From NCBI RefSeq assembly GCF_011492945.1, contig NZ_CP045119.1, forward strand, positions 1,178,001 to 1,242,000: a stretch of DNA of 64,000 bases, read 5' to 3'. Both the position numbers and the translations under genes were made by a program. Origin of the DNA: Rubrobacter tropicus (lineage in GTDB: Bacteria; Actinomycetota; Rubrobacteria; Rubrobacterales; Rubrobacteraceae). Below are positions 40,480 through 48,840 of this stretch, one piece after another. The first letter of the stretch is position 1; every line of letters begins with the position of its first letter. Under the pieces are notes generated by a model. That model had not been told where the DNA came from. It searched no databases and saw nothing but the letters and a program-made list of their open reading frames with translations.

Positions 40480-41601
40480 TTAAACAACCGACCTGCCCCC
40501 CTCCCCGGGAGATTGGAACAGGGTGAGCTGGAGGCCGTCCGGCGCCCGCAGGCGCTGGTTGAGGTCACCCCAGGGAGTCTGGACCGGGCTGTTAAGGACC
40601 TTGGCCCCCTTCTCTTTGAGAGAGTCGGCCGACGCCCCGACGTTCGACACTTCGAAGGCCAGCCGCACGGGGCCGGAGACGCGCTCTCCGACCTCTACCT
40701 CGTCAATATGTTCAGCTTGCGGGTGGTCTACGAGCTCTATGGTCGCCCGGCCGGCGTCGAGCACGATACCCCGCCCTTGCGTCTCGTCCCACCCCATCAC
40801 GACGGGCAGGTTCAGCGCGTCCCTGTAGAGCGCCGCGGCACCATCGAAGTCGGCCACCGTGAGGGCGACGCGCGTCTCGTGGACGCTACCGTCCGAGTCG
40901 TTCGTTCCCGCAACGTCTCTGGCCGAGTACCGGCCGCTCGGCAGATCTCCAGTCAGGAGCTCGACGAGGCCCGGCACGCTCTCGTCCGGGAGTGGCCTGT
41001 CGCTAATGTCCTCGTCCGGGAAGGCCTCCTGGTGCATCCGGGTCCGCATGTCGCCGGGGTCCACGGCGTAGACGCGCCAATCGGGGTTCTCGGCCGCCAG
41101 GATGTTGGAGATCTGCTCCAGGGCGGCTTTGCTCGAGCCGTACCCGCCCCACCCTTCGTAGGGCTCGACGGCCGCGTCGCTCGTCACGTTGACTATGCGC
41201 GCCTCGGGCTTCAGTTCGTCCCCGACGGCCTGTATCAGCGCGAGCGGCGCGACGACGTTCGTCCTGTAGACCTCTTCCAGCGTGTCGAGAGGGTAGTTCA
41301 GGAGCGGTGGCTGGGGGCTCGGGCCGAGGATACTCGCGTTGTTCACGAGCGCGTCGAGGCCGCCCGCTTCGCGGGCTGCTTCCGTCAGTTCCCGGCGGTG
41401 ATTCGGGTCCGTGACGCTGCCCGCGATGGCGGTTGTCCGCGTGAGACTTGCGAGCTCGGCGCGGGCGGTTTCCAGGTCTTCCCCGCCGCGGGCGTCGATA
41501 ATCAGCGTCCAGCCGGCCTGGGCCAGACCGCGGGCCAGGGCCAGGCCGAGGCCGCGGGAGGCGCCCGTGATCAGGGCCGTCTTGTCAGGTGAATGGTTCA
41601 T
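40480..41601 (-). CDS. SDR-VOC fusion protein
   Basis: A 373-residue two-domain protein. Residues about 1-233 are a full SDR with TGASRGLGLALARGL, NNASI, a Ser in VTSDAAVEP, and active site YGSSKAALE. After a short linker, residues about 242-365 form a VOC domain: ETRVALTVADFDGAAALYRD, LDAGRATIELVDHP and LNQRLRAPDGLQLTLFQSP. The ATG overlaps the stop of the small upstream gene (ATGA). Fused dehydrogenase-VOC proteins are unusual; a dehydrogenase product handled by the VOC domain is inference. A second, separate VOC protein is the next gene. Confidence 0.87.
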   Translation of the reverse strand: MNHSPDKTALITGASRGLGLALARGLAQAGWTLIIDARGGEDLETARAELASLTRTTAIAGSVTDPNHRRELTEAAREAGGLDALVNNASILGPSPQPPLLNYPLDTLEEVYRTNVVAPLALIQAVGDELKPEARIVNVTSDAAVEPYEGWGGYGSSKAALEQISNILAAENPDWRVYAVDPGDMRTRMHQEAFPDEDISDRPLPDESVPGLVELLTGDLPSGRYSARDVAGTNDSDGSVHETRVALTVADFDGAAALYRDALNLPVVMGWDETQGRGIVLDAGRATIELVDHPQAEHIDEVEVGERVSGPVRLAFEVSNVGASADSLKEKGAKVLNSPVQTPWGDLNQRLRAPDGLQLTLFQSPGEGGRSVV

Positions 41602-41816
41602 AAAGGTTTCCTCTCCTGTTCTGTAAAATTCGGACCGGGAGGCGCCGCAGAAGGGTGTCCGAGGCCCCGGACGAGCCGGCGCGTAATGGAGGAGGCGGGG
41701 GGGACTCGCCGCGTGCGGGCGTCTCCGAGTCCGTCCGCCTTTCGGGCCCTTTCGGCTTCTTGCAAGAGCTCCCGGCGGCGCAGACGGGAGGCTTCCACGT
41801 CCGTCCAGTCGTACAT
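41598..41816 (-). CDS. Small hypothetical protein leading the SDR-VOC operon
   Basis: A 72-residue protein starting MYDWTDVEASRLRRRELLQE, with a charged helical N terminus and a Pro/Arg-rich tail. ATG 41816 follows an ideal AAAGGAGGG. Its stop overlaps the start of the fusion gene, so it is translated first. Not recognised; a role in regulation or complex formation would be a guess. Confidence 0.65.
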   Translation of the reverse strand: MYDWTDVEASRLRRRELLQEAERARKADGLGDARTRRVPPASSITRRLVRGLGHPSAAPPGPNFTEQERKPL

Positions 41817-41936
41817 CCGGCCCTCCTTTAGATCCCTACTGGTATGCGGAGATCATGCCTCCCCGGCGGGCGGGCGGCATCGCGCGGAAGGACGGATTTC
41901 GGGCCTGTACGGAAGTACAGGTGGGAGGCGCGGGCG

Positions 41937-42578
41937 CTAGGAGGGCTTATCCACGAGGCCCCGCTCGGCGGCTATCATGGCCGCTTCGGTTCGGTTGCCC
42001 GCGCCGAGCTTGGCGAGGATGGAGCCGACGTGGAACTTTACGGTCCTCTCGGAGATGAAGAGGCGCTCGGCGATGTCGGCGTTCTTGAGGCCGCGGGCCA
42101 GGAGGGCGAGCACCTCGACCTCGCGCGGGGTAAGCGGGTTCGCCCCCGCGGGGTCCTCGCCGAGCCGCCCGAGCAGGCGGTTGGTGACGACGGGGCCGAG
42201 CAGGGAGCCGCCGGCGTTGACCGTGCGGACGGCGGAGAAGATGTCGGCGCGGGAGGCGCCCTTCAAGAGGTAGCCGCGGGCCCCGGCGCGCAGGGCGCCG
42301 AGGATGCGCTCGTCCGTGTCGTAGGCCGTGAAGACGACCGTCCGGGCCGACGAGCCCGCTCTTTGGAGTCTCTGGAGCGCCTCCACGCCGTCCACGTCAG
42401 GCATCTCGAGATCCAGCAGGATCACGTCGGGCCCGAGCTCGGCGGCCAACCGGACGACCTGCTCCCCGTCCGACGCCTCGCCCACCACCTCGAAGTCCGG
42501 CTGGGTGCCGAGGACGGCGACGAGGCCCTCCCGCAGCATCGGGTGGTCGTCCGCGACGAGCAGCCTGATCCTATCCAC
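41937..42578 (-). CDS. NarL/FixJ-type response regulator
   Basis: A 213-residue protein. The receiver begins (GTG) DRIRLLVADDHPMLREGL, with the phospho-acceptor Asp in VILLDLEMPDVDG and the Lys in GYLLKGASRADIF. The LuxR HTH is LTPREVEVLALLARGLKNAD then LFISERTVKFHVGSILAKLG. It is encoded directly after the sensor kinase with an 8-bp overlap, so it is the cognate regulator. Start GTG 42578 is preferred over an in-frame upstream extension inside the kinase gene. Confidence 0.92.
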   Translation of the reverse strand: MDRIRLLVADDHPMLREGLVAVLGTQPDFEVVGEASDGEQVVRLAAELGPDVILLDLEMPDVDGVEALQRLQRAGSSARTVVFTAYDTDERILGALRAGARGYLLKGASRADIFSAVRTVNAGGSLLGPVVTNRLLGRLGEDPAGANPLTPREVEVLALLARGLKNADIAERLFISERTVKFHVGSILAKLGAGNRTEAAMIAAERGLVDKPS

Positions 42579-43761
42579 TCTGGAGTCCTTCCAGGGGTAC
42601 GGCCGCCTCCACCCGCGTCCCCCCGGCCGGGCGCCCCTCGACTCGCAGGACGCCCCCAAGGATCTCGACCCGTTCCCTCATGCCGACGATCCCGTGCCGG
42701 TCCTCCGGCACCCGGGAAGGATCGAGCCCGATACCGTCGTCTTCTACGAGCAGGCTGACGGAGCCTGGTGTGGCGACGAGCCGGACCGTCGCGCGGCGCG
42801 CGTTCGCGTGGCGGGCGACGTTGGCGAGGGCCTCCCCGCCCACGCGGTACAGGGCGGCTTCGACGCGCGGGGGGACCGGGCGGCTCCCGTTCACGGCCTT
42901 GAACCTCGTCGCGATGCCCGTCTCCGCTTCCCAGCGGTCCACGAGAGTTTTCAGGGCCTCCGCCAGGGAGCGGCCTTCGAGGGGCGCCGCGCGGAGGTCG
43001 AGGACGGAGCGGCGGGCCTCGTCGAGGTTGGAGCGGGTGAGGGAGAGGGCGCGGGCGAGGGCGGCCCGGACCTCGTCCGGGGCCGCGTCCGCTTCGAGGA
43101 GGGCTTCGGCCGATTCGATCTGGAGCCCCGTGGCGGTGAGGTTCTGGGCGAGGGTGTCGTGGATCTCACGCGCCAGCCGGTTCCGTTCCTCCACGGCCCC
43201 GAGCCTGGCGCTCCGCTCGAAGAGCCGCGCCCGCTCGACGGCGATCGAGAGCAGGTCGCCCACAGTGTTCAACAGTTGCAGGTCGTCGGGGCCGAGGCCG
43301 CGCCAGCCCGGGCTCGCCACATTCATCACGCCGAGCTTCTTCTCGCCGGAGTAGAGGGGGATGCTCGCGTGGTAGCGGAGGCCGTCGGTGCCGTCTACGA
43401 GGCCCTCCAGGCGGCTGCAGGTCAGGACGTTGACGTTGGCTGCGCCTTCGAGGTCGCCCTTCTTGTACGAGTCGAGGCAGTAGCAGTAGCCCGAGCCGTC
43501 CATCCGGCGCGGCTCGTCGGCCAGGACGGGGGGGAGGTTCTGGGCCGCGGCGAGGTAGGGTTCCGGGGAGGAGTCTTGTATCAGCCAGATCCAACCCGTC
43601 CTGAGCCCCAGAAGCTCCGCCACCTGCGAGAGGGTGAACCGGAGCGCCTGGTCCAGGTTGACGGAGCGGTTGAGCTCGCGCGCGATCCCGTTGAGCACCG
43701 ACAACTCGTGGTTGAGCCGTCGCAGCTCTCCGGTCCCCTGCGTGCTCGAAGAATCGGACAA
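42571..43761 (-). CDS. GAF-domain sensor histidine kinase (HisKA_3 type)
   Basis: A 396-residue cytoplasmic kinase without transmembrane helices. An N-terminal GAF domain (about 30-180) contains three cysteines, Cys93, Cys95 and Cys115, in GYCYCLDSYKKG and VLTCSRLEG. A dimerisation/phosphoacceptor helix follows with ERNRLAREIHDTLAQ (His201), and an HATPase_c domain (GEALANVARHANA, DDGIGLDP, GIVGMRERVEILGG). The Cys trio in a soluble GAF domain resembles redox- or iron-sulfur-sensing kinases such as AirS. TTG 43761 is preceded by AGGAGG. Partner: the adjacent NarL-type regulator. Confidence 0.9.
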   Translation of the reverse strand: MSDSSSTQGTGELRRLNHELSVLNGIARELNRSVNLDQALRFTLSQVAELLGLRTGWIWLIQDSSPEPYLAAAQNLPPVLADEPRRMDGSGYCYCLDSYKKGDLEGAANVNVLTCSRLEGLVDGTDGLRYHASIPLYSGEKKLGVMNVASPGWRGLGPDDLQLLNTVGDLLSIAVERARLFERSARLGAVEERNRLAREIHDTLAQNLTATGLQIESAEALLEADAAPDEVRAALARALSLTRSNLDEARRSVLDLRAAPLEGRSLAEALKTLVDRWEAETGIATRFKAVNGSRPVPPRVEAALYRVGGEALANVARHANARRATVRLVATPGSVSLLVEDDGIGLDPSRVPEDRHGIVGMRERVEILGGVLRVEGRPAGGTRVEAAVPLEGLQSG

Positions 43762-43903
43762 AACGCTTCTACCTCCTGCTCCCGTACGCAGTCTAGCAGG
43801 GACGAAAGCACGCGAGGAGTTCCGAATCTCATGGAAGGTCGGGACGGAGTCCGAGGGTTCTACAGCGGATCGTAGTGGCTCAATGCCACCGCGATCCGCG
43901 CGG

Positions 43904-44036
43904 TCAGCAGTCAGCCCGCTGCGGCTTCGCCTCCGCTCTCGGCTATCAGCCTTTTTTGCCCTTGCTGAAAGCCGACCGCTGAAAGCCGATAGCCCCGCGA
44001 AGAGGCCGGGCCTCTTCGCAAACCGCTTGAGAGGGG
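43904..44036. repeat. TCAGC/GCTGA element, copy G, with 10-bp palindromic hairpin
   Basis: CAGCAGTCAGCCCGCTGCGG and GGCTATCAGCC on the left, TTGCTGAAAGCCGACC and GCTGAAAGCC on the right. Then GCGAAGAGGC-CGG-GCCTCTTCGC (43997-44019) is a perfect 10-bp hairpin, followed by AAACCGCTTGAG. Most of it is repeated almost exactly at 47795-47917. It lies 3' of the minus-strand membrane protein gene. Confidence 0.75.
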
Positions 44037-44050
44037 CATTGCGGGGTTGG

Positions 44051-44569
44051 TCACGAGATCATCCCGGCGAGCACCGCGGCCCAGATGGCGGCCCCGATCA
44101 GGCACAGCGTGTTTACGGCCGCCCTGCGTGGGGCGCCCCGGAGCAGCGTCACCAGCGCGACGACGATCCCGACCTCCGCCAGCGCGCCCGCGACGTCCAC
44201 CCTCTGCGGGTACATCAGCATTCCCGCGTGCGGCCCGAAAGGGATTCCCCGCGTGTACCACACGAGGTACAGCAAAAAAAGCGCCAGGTTGGGCCAGATC
44301 CCGAGCAAGCACAACGGCTGGGTGGGCCAGCGCAGGAGCGCGACCGCGTAGATCCCCTGGAAGAGGGCGAACGCGAGGAAGAAGAGGCTGTAACCCCACC
44401 ACAGCACGAACTGCATCGGTGCGGCCCACAGGTAGACGAGGGCCGAGACCAGGGAGAGCGCCGCCGCCCCGTAGACCGCCGGCCCGGGGCTCGTGTCGGC
44501 GTCCCGGGCACCGCCGGGCGGATCTGCGCTGGCGGCAGATGGGGCACCCGGCCACGTCCTTGTTTCCAC
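44051..44569 (-). CDS. Integral membrane protein co-encoded with the multicopper oxidase
   Basis: A 172-residue protein with a Pro/Ala-rich N terminus and five hydrophobic segments, including AALSLVSALVYLWAAPMQF, YSLFFLAFALFQGIYAVALL, WPNLALFLLYLVWYTRG, and VGIVVALVTLL. GTG 44569 lies 11 bp after the oxidase stop with GGGAGG before it. No family recognised. Context suggests a membrane partner for copper or electron handling, but that is only inferred from position. Confidence 0.75.
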   Translation of the reverse strand: METRTWPGAPSAASADPPGGARDADTSPGPAVYGAAALSLVSALVYLWAAPMQFVLWWGYSLFFLAFALFQGIYAVALLRWPTQPLCLLGIWPNLALFLLYLVWYTRGIPFGPHAGMLMYPQRVDVAGALAEVGIVVALVTLLRGAPRRAAVNTLCLIGAAIWAAVLAGMIS

Positions 44570-44580
44570 CTACGGCCTCC

Positions 44581-46191
44581 CTAGAGCGGCGGCGCGGGGA
44601 GCGGCCTTGCGGGGGCTATCTCGGCCGGGTCCCGTCCGGTCGCGCCCACGTCGAAGTGGGTCATCATGTCGTGGTCCTCGTGGACGAGGTTGTGGCAGTG
44701 CATCATGTACTTGCCCCTCGTCGGGCCGAAGCGCGCTATCACGCGCACCGTCTCGCCCTCGCCGACGTAGGCCACGTCCTTGGGGCCTCGCTCGTAGGCG
44801 AAAGGCGGCCCGCCGTTGCGGTCCAGGATCTTGAAGTCTACGAGGTGGAGGTGGATGGGGTGGAACCACCCGCCCGACCTGTTCTCGAGCTCCCAGATCT
44901 CGACGTCGTCGTGCGGCACGTCGGCGTCCGAGCGCTGCGAATCCCAGGTCCTGCCGTTTATGGTCCAAAGGCCGTTCTTGCGCTCAAAGACCCACTTTCT
45001 CGTCCGCGCCGCGTCGGATTCGCGGAGCCTCATCGGGTTGTGGCGGCCCGTGCTGGGGTTGAGGCGATCGGGGACGGAGTTGCCGGCCGTGCTCGTGGCG
45101 TTGCTGACGACGTCGAAGCGCATGATTACGTCGGTGTTGGCGAAGTCCTGGTTGTTCGGAAGGCCCAGATTGCGAAGGACTATCTGGTCCCCGATCTTGT
45201 GCCTGGCGAAGTCCACGATGACCCCGTAGCGCTCGGCCATCCCGAGGCGGAAGCTGGTCACCTCGGTTGGCTCGGGCGCAAACCCCCCGTCGTGCCCGAC
45301 GACCGTGAACGGCTCCCCCGAGTCGAGCGCCAGGTGGAACCCGCGCGAGACCGAGGCGTTAAGGAAGCGCAAACGGTACTTCCTACGCTCGACCTTCATC
45401 GTTGGCCACGGGCGGCCGTTCACGAGGATCACGTCCCCGTACAGGCTGTTTTCTCCATCGTCGTCGTAGATAAAATTGCCGTTCTGGGCGAAGATCTTGT
45501 CCTGGATGACCAGCGGGATCTCGTAGCGGCCGTAGCCCTTTGGCACGGGCAGGCTCGCTTCCAGCTCGTCGTGGGTGGTGTACAGGGCCGCGCAGCCCAT
45601 GTAGGCGTTCTGGGCGGTGTGGTGGATCGCGTGGTCGTGGTACCAGAGCGGGCGCGCGTCCTGGTCGTCCGGGTAGCGGTAGTCCTTGTATTGCCCCGGC
45701 CTGATGACGTCTTCGGCCCAACCGTCGTACTGGGGCAGCGAGTCCGAGCCGTGCAGGTGCACCGAGGTCGTGCATTCATAGCCGAGGTAGGGGTGCGTCT
45801 TCGGGAGGCGGTTGATCTGGCGCACGACGCACCTCCTGCCACGCTTCTCCCTGATGGTTGGGCCGGGTGTGATGCCGTCGTAGCCGAAGATGTACGTCTT
45901 CGGCCCGTCGGGCAGGATCTGGACCCTGGCCGCCTTCATCGTCATCGAGTAGAAGTCGATCTTCCTCTTGTTGTCCCTCCTGAGCGGCCTCGCCAGCGGC
46001 GGTATCGACAGCGGCACCCGGAAGGGTACGGGTAGCCGGCTCTCTGGCAGCCGGTCCTTTATGGTCAGCTGCGTCCTTGCCGCGCGCTGCACGGGCAACA
46101 GCAGCGCCGCGCTGCCTAAAGCGCCCAGCTTGAGCGCCTCCTTGCGGGTGAGTTTCAGGGGAAACCGGGTTCGATGCTCTTCGTGTGCCAA
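44581..46191 (-). CDS. Multicopper oxidase (CotA/bilirubin oxidase-like)
   Basis: About 536 residues with three cupredoxin domains. All copper motifs are present: HLHG in SVHLHGSDS, HDH in WYHDHAIHHTAQ, HPIHLH, and the type 1/trinuclear MMHCHNLVHEDHDMM. The N terminus has LTRKEALKLGALGSAALLLP, a Tat-like signal with Arg-Lys instead of Arg-Arg. It oxidises phenols, metals or bilirubin-type substrates with O2, outside the membrane. Start taken at TTG 46191 because AAGGAG lies 5 nt upstream; a longer N-terminal extension is possible but has no family likeness. Followed by a small membrane protein. Confidence 0.92.
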   Translation of the reverse strand: MAHEEHRTRFPLKLTRKEALKLGALGSAALLLPVQRAARTQLTIKDRLPESRLPVPFRVPLSIPPLARPLRRDNKRKIDFYSMTMKAARVQILPDGPKTYIFGYDGITPGPTIREKRGRRCVVRQINRLPKTHPYLGYECTTSVHLHGSDSLPQYDGWAEDVIRPGQYKDYRYPDDQDARPLWYHDHAIHHTAQNAYMGCAALYTTHDELEASLPVPKGYGRYEIPLVIQDKIFAQNGNFIYDDDGENSLYGDVILVNGRPWPTMKVERRKYRLRFLNASVSRGFHLALDSGEPFTVVGHDGGFAPEPTEVTSFRLGMAERYGVIVDFARHKIGDQIVLRNLGLPNNQDFANTDVIMRFDVVSNATSTAGNSVPDRLNPSTGRHNPMRLRESDAARTRKWVFERKNGLWTINGRTWDSQRSDADVPHDDVEIWELENRSGGWFHPIHLHLVDFKILDRNGGPPFAYERGPKDVAYVGEGETVRVIARFGPTRGKYMMHCHNLVHEDHDMMTHFDVGATGRDPAEIAPARPLPAPPL

Positions 46192-46674
46192 GGGAGCTCC
46201 TTCCCGTCTCCAGACCGGGAAGCCGTGCTCGTCCCCACACCAAGCAGCGCCACCCGGCTTCTCTTTACACGGAACATTTTGGTTTGGACGAAGGTGTTTC
46301 CACATCGCTCCAATGGGCGATTTATGCTTAGCTACTATCTGTTACCGCAAATCAGGTAGCCGACCCGAGGGGACCAGAAGAATACGCCGACGGGCGGGTC
46401 GTTACGTGGGCGTTTCGGAGGGACGCACCCCCAGGAGACCCACGCGCGGCCGCCGTGCTGATGAACCCGGACGAGACGCCCACCCAACCCGTGAATGGAT
46501 CTCATGCCAGCGCCGGAGGCGGCGTAGTCGACGACGCCTTGCAGGTGGGATGCCCTCCAAATTTCGCAGAGAAAGTTGCGTAATTAGTCCCTTCAGGGGA
46601 AGCGCTCACGGTTCCGCAAGGGTAAGCTCGACCTATCACACGCCGGAGAAGGGCGGAGCAGACGGATAGAGGTT
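46192..46674. other. 483-bp divergent intergenic region
   Basis: Between the oxidase gene (minus) and the MBL-fold gene (plus). The first 170 bp are AT-richer than average (GGAACATTTTGGTTTGGACG, GGCGATTTATGCTTAGC), which suits promoters. On the minus strand TTGCGG with a downstream CATAAA is a weak promoter candidate for the oxidase. The rest is GC-rich with no protein-like frame. No operator or known RNA motif recognised. Confidence 0.4.
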
Positions 46675-47634
46675 ATGAGCGACCAGGTTTCACTAGAACC
46701 AGTTGACGCGGCCAACGTAACTGTCCTGGTGGACAACTTCATCGACGCCCTCCTGCCCGGCGGCGAGGTGGCGCAACGGCCGCAGGTGGCGTACGACATG
46801 TGGGAGCGTGAGCGAGAGCAGTTGGTCGCCGAGCACGGCCTCTCGCTGTTGCTGACCGTCGAGCGAGACGGCCGCAGCGCATCGCTCGTTTACGACGCGG
46901 GGCTTGGCCGCGAATCCGCGGTCCACAACATGGACGTACTCCAGGTTCGGTTGCCGGATCTGAGGGCGATCGTGATGTCCCACGGGCACAGCGACCACCA
47001 CGGCGGGCTGGAGGGCATGATCCGGCGCGTCGGTGCCCGGGGGATGCCGCTCGTTATCCATCCCGAAGCCTGGCGAGACCGCAAGGTCGTCTTCCCGACC
47101 GGCACCGAGCTGCACCTCCCGCCACCGAGCCGGCGGGACCTCGACCGGGAAGGGGTCGAGGTAACCGAGGAGCGCCAGCCGAGCCTCTTGATCGACGGCA
47201 CGGTGCTCGTGACCGGACAAATCGAGCGTGTTACCGATTTCGAGAAGGGCTTCCCGCTCAATTACGCACGCTCCAACGGCGGCTGGGAGCCCGACCCCTG
47301 GATCTGGGACGACCAGGCGGTGGTCGTGAACCTCAAGGGAAAGGGCCTCGTGGTGCTTTCGGGCTGCAGCCACTCCGGGGCGATCAACGTGCTGCGCCAG
47401 GCCCAGCGGCTTACCGGCGAGGACCGCGTGCACGCTTTTGTGGGCGGCATGCACCTTACCGGGGGGATCTTCGAGCGCCTGATCCCCCGCACGTTGGATG
47501 AACTGGTTGCGATAGCCCCCAAATGGCTGGTGCCGGGGCACTGCACGGGCTGGAAGGCGACCCACGAGATCGCGCGCCGACAACCGGAGGCGTACGTGCA
47601 GACGAGCGTCGGCACCCGGCTGCAATTTACGTGA
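46675..47634 (+). CDS. MBL-fold metallohydrolase
   Basis: A 319-residue metallo-beta-lactamase-fold protein. The main metal motif is SHGHSDHHGGLEGM, a further His is in LSGCSHSGAINVL, and the last is in VPGHCTGWKATHEIA, with VGGMHLTGG between. The long N terminus and the SGCSHSG segment resemble the COG1237 group (dihydropterin-related beta-lactamase fold) also seen near methanopterin-type genes. Substrate unknown. ATG 46675 has a weak site. Monocistronic. Confidence 0.82.
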   Translation: MSDQVSLEPVDAANVTVLVDNFIDALLPGGEVAQRPQVAYDMWEREREQLVAEHGLSLLLTVERDGRSASLVYDAGLGRESAVHNMDVLQVRLPDLRAIVMSHGHSDHHGGLEGMIRRVGARGMPLVIHPEAWRDRKVVFPTGTELHLPPPSRRDLDREGVEVTEERQPSLLIDGTVLVTGQIERVTDFEKGFPLNYARSNGGWEPDPWIWDDQAVVVNLKGKGLVVLSGCSHSGAINVLRQAQRLTGEDRVHAFVGGMHLTGGIFERLIPRTLDELVAIAPKWLVPGHCTGWKATHEIARRQPEAYVQTSVGTRLQFT

Positions 47635-47750
47635 TCGCTGGAGATGTTTGTGCGAGTCGCGGGGCGGTTTTACGAGGGCGAGTCAAGATCCAGGCCCAGA
47701 GTAGCGTCGATGTCGTCCGGATGGACCAACCTGGGGCGTGGCTTACGAAA

Positions 47751-47779
47751 ACGAGGGGGACGGCAGCCGCCCCCCTCGT
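47751..47779. terminator. Hairpin ACGAGGGGG / CCCCCTCGT
   Basis: A perfect 9-bp stem (47751-47759 with 47771-47779) and an 11-nt loop. No T run follows on either strand, so termination is plausible but not certain. It lies 117 bp after the MBL-fold gene. Confidence 0.45.
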
Positions 47780-47794
47780 GCGATCCGCACGGTC

Positions 47795-47917
47795 GGCTTG
47801 TCAGGCCGCTCCGGCTTCGCCTCCGCTTTCAGCGGTCAGCTCTTTGCTCTTGCTGAAAGCGAAGAGCCGAAAGCCCTGCGAAGAGGCTGGGCCTCTTCGC
47901 AAACCGCTTGAGTGGTC
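47795..47917. repeat. TCAGC/GCTGA element, copy H, near-duplicate of copy G
   Basis: It shares GGCTTCGCCTCCGCT, TTGCTGAAAGC, and the hairpin GCGAAGAGGC-TGG-GCCTCTTCGC (47878-47900), followed by AAACCGCTTGAG, with the copy at 43904. It again lies at the 3' end of a minus-strand gene (47924). Confidence 0.75.
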
Positions 47918-47923
47918 GAAGCG

Positions 47924-48655
47924 TCAGGCGGTGCAGCCGTTCTCCACGGCGTCTTCGCCGACGACCATACCCATGCGTCCGCCGGATTCCACGCGCCAGG
48001 TGCTGGTAGTGCCCTGGCCGTTTAGCGGCGTGAGGCGGGTGGCGACTTCGGGGCTGTCGTATCCCGGGAAGACGTCGTTGGTGAAGCAGAGGCTGCCCTC
48101 TCCCGGAGGCCCGTTGTACCGGAAGCCCGCCCCGAGGACGTGCGTGTAGACGAGGCCCGGTTCGGGCTCGTGCTGGAAGATGCCGCCCTGCTGGCAGTCT
48201 TTGGCCTGGATCTTGAGGCTCTGCCCCGTCCCGCGCTCCAGGCGCACGTGCTCGCGCACCACCCTGATGGTCAGCGGGCCCGCGAGGACGCCGGCGAACT
48301 GGGGCGTCTTGCGGGCGAAGATCTCCGCGCGCCGCCCACCCGTGAGCGGGCTCGTGAGCGTGTAGTTGAGCACCTCGAACTTGGAGAGCCTGACGTCGAA
48401 GTCCGCGTACCGGCCCCTGACGAGCATGAAGGCCCGGGGCTGTACCGTCCGCTCGGTCTCGGGCCTGAACGCCTGGTCGTCGGCGCTGACCACCCTGTCC
48501 GCGGAGTTGTACGCGACGAACGAGGCGCACGTCCCGCCCTTGGCCGCCTCTGCCGGCTTTGTCGAAGACGCGATCAACACCAACAGGCAAGCGACGATCA
48601 ACGCCCCCCCAAGCCACCACAGACCGGGCAACAGCCCCCTCGTGGTACGGACCAT
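47924..48655 (-). CDS. Secreted or membrane-anchored protein of unknown function
   Basis: A 243-residue protein. It has an N-terminal hydrophobic segment (LPGLWWLGGALIVACLLVLI) acting as a signal anchor, cleavable after AEA. An extracytoplasmic part follows with four Cys (GTCASF, KDCQQGG, GSLCFTND, ENGCTA) that could form two disulfides. It also contains RAFMLVRGRYADFDVRLSKF and similar strands, suggesting a beta-rich fold. Not recognised. ATG 48655 is chosen because GGGAGGGAGC precedes it. Divergent from the DUF817 gene across an AT-rich stretch at 48738-48772. Confidence 0.7.
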   Translation of the reverse strand: MVRTTRGLLPGLWWLGGALIVACLLVLIASSTKPAEAAKGGTCASFVAYNSADRVVSADDQAFRPETERTVQPRAFMLVRGRYADFDVRLSKFEVLNYTLTSPLTGGRRAEIFARKTPQFAGVLAGPLTIRVVREHVRLERGTGQSLKIQAKDCQQGGIFQHEPEPGLVYTHVLGAGFRYNGPPGEGSLCFTNDVFPGYDSPEVATRLTPLNGQGTTSTWRVESGGRMGMVVGEDAVENGCTA

Positions 48656-48840
48656 ACAGCTCCCTCCCATCCCCCGACGCCCGAGACGCCCGGTAGCGTG
48701 CTTACAAGGCTCTATACGTGGGGCCGGGCGACTTCGGTTTGAAAAAAGTGAATAAATTTACAAAAGATTAACGCCCGTGCGGGGGCGTCCGGGTGTCCTG
48801 CTATAGTTGCGCGAGGAGTTTCGAGGAGAGGGTGGGCTTG

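Noticed and set aside
43997-44019. Hairpin in copy G as a normal intrinsic terminator
   Set aside because: No T run follows on either strand; it is listed as part of the repeat instead.
46306-46669. A plus-strand frame ending in YHTPEKGGADG before the MBL-fold gene
   Set aside because: Arg-rich, no ribosome site, and it is continuous with an antisense reading of the oxidase gene.
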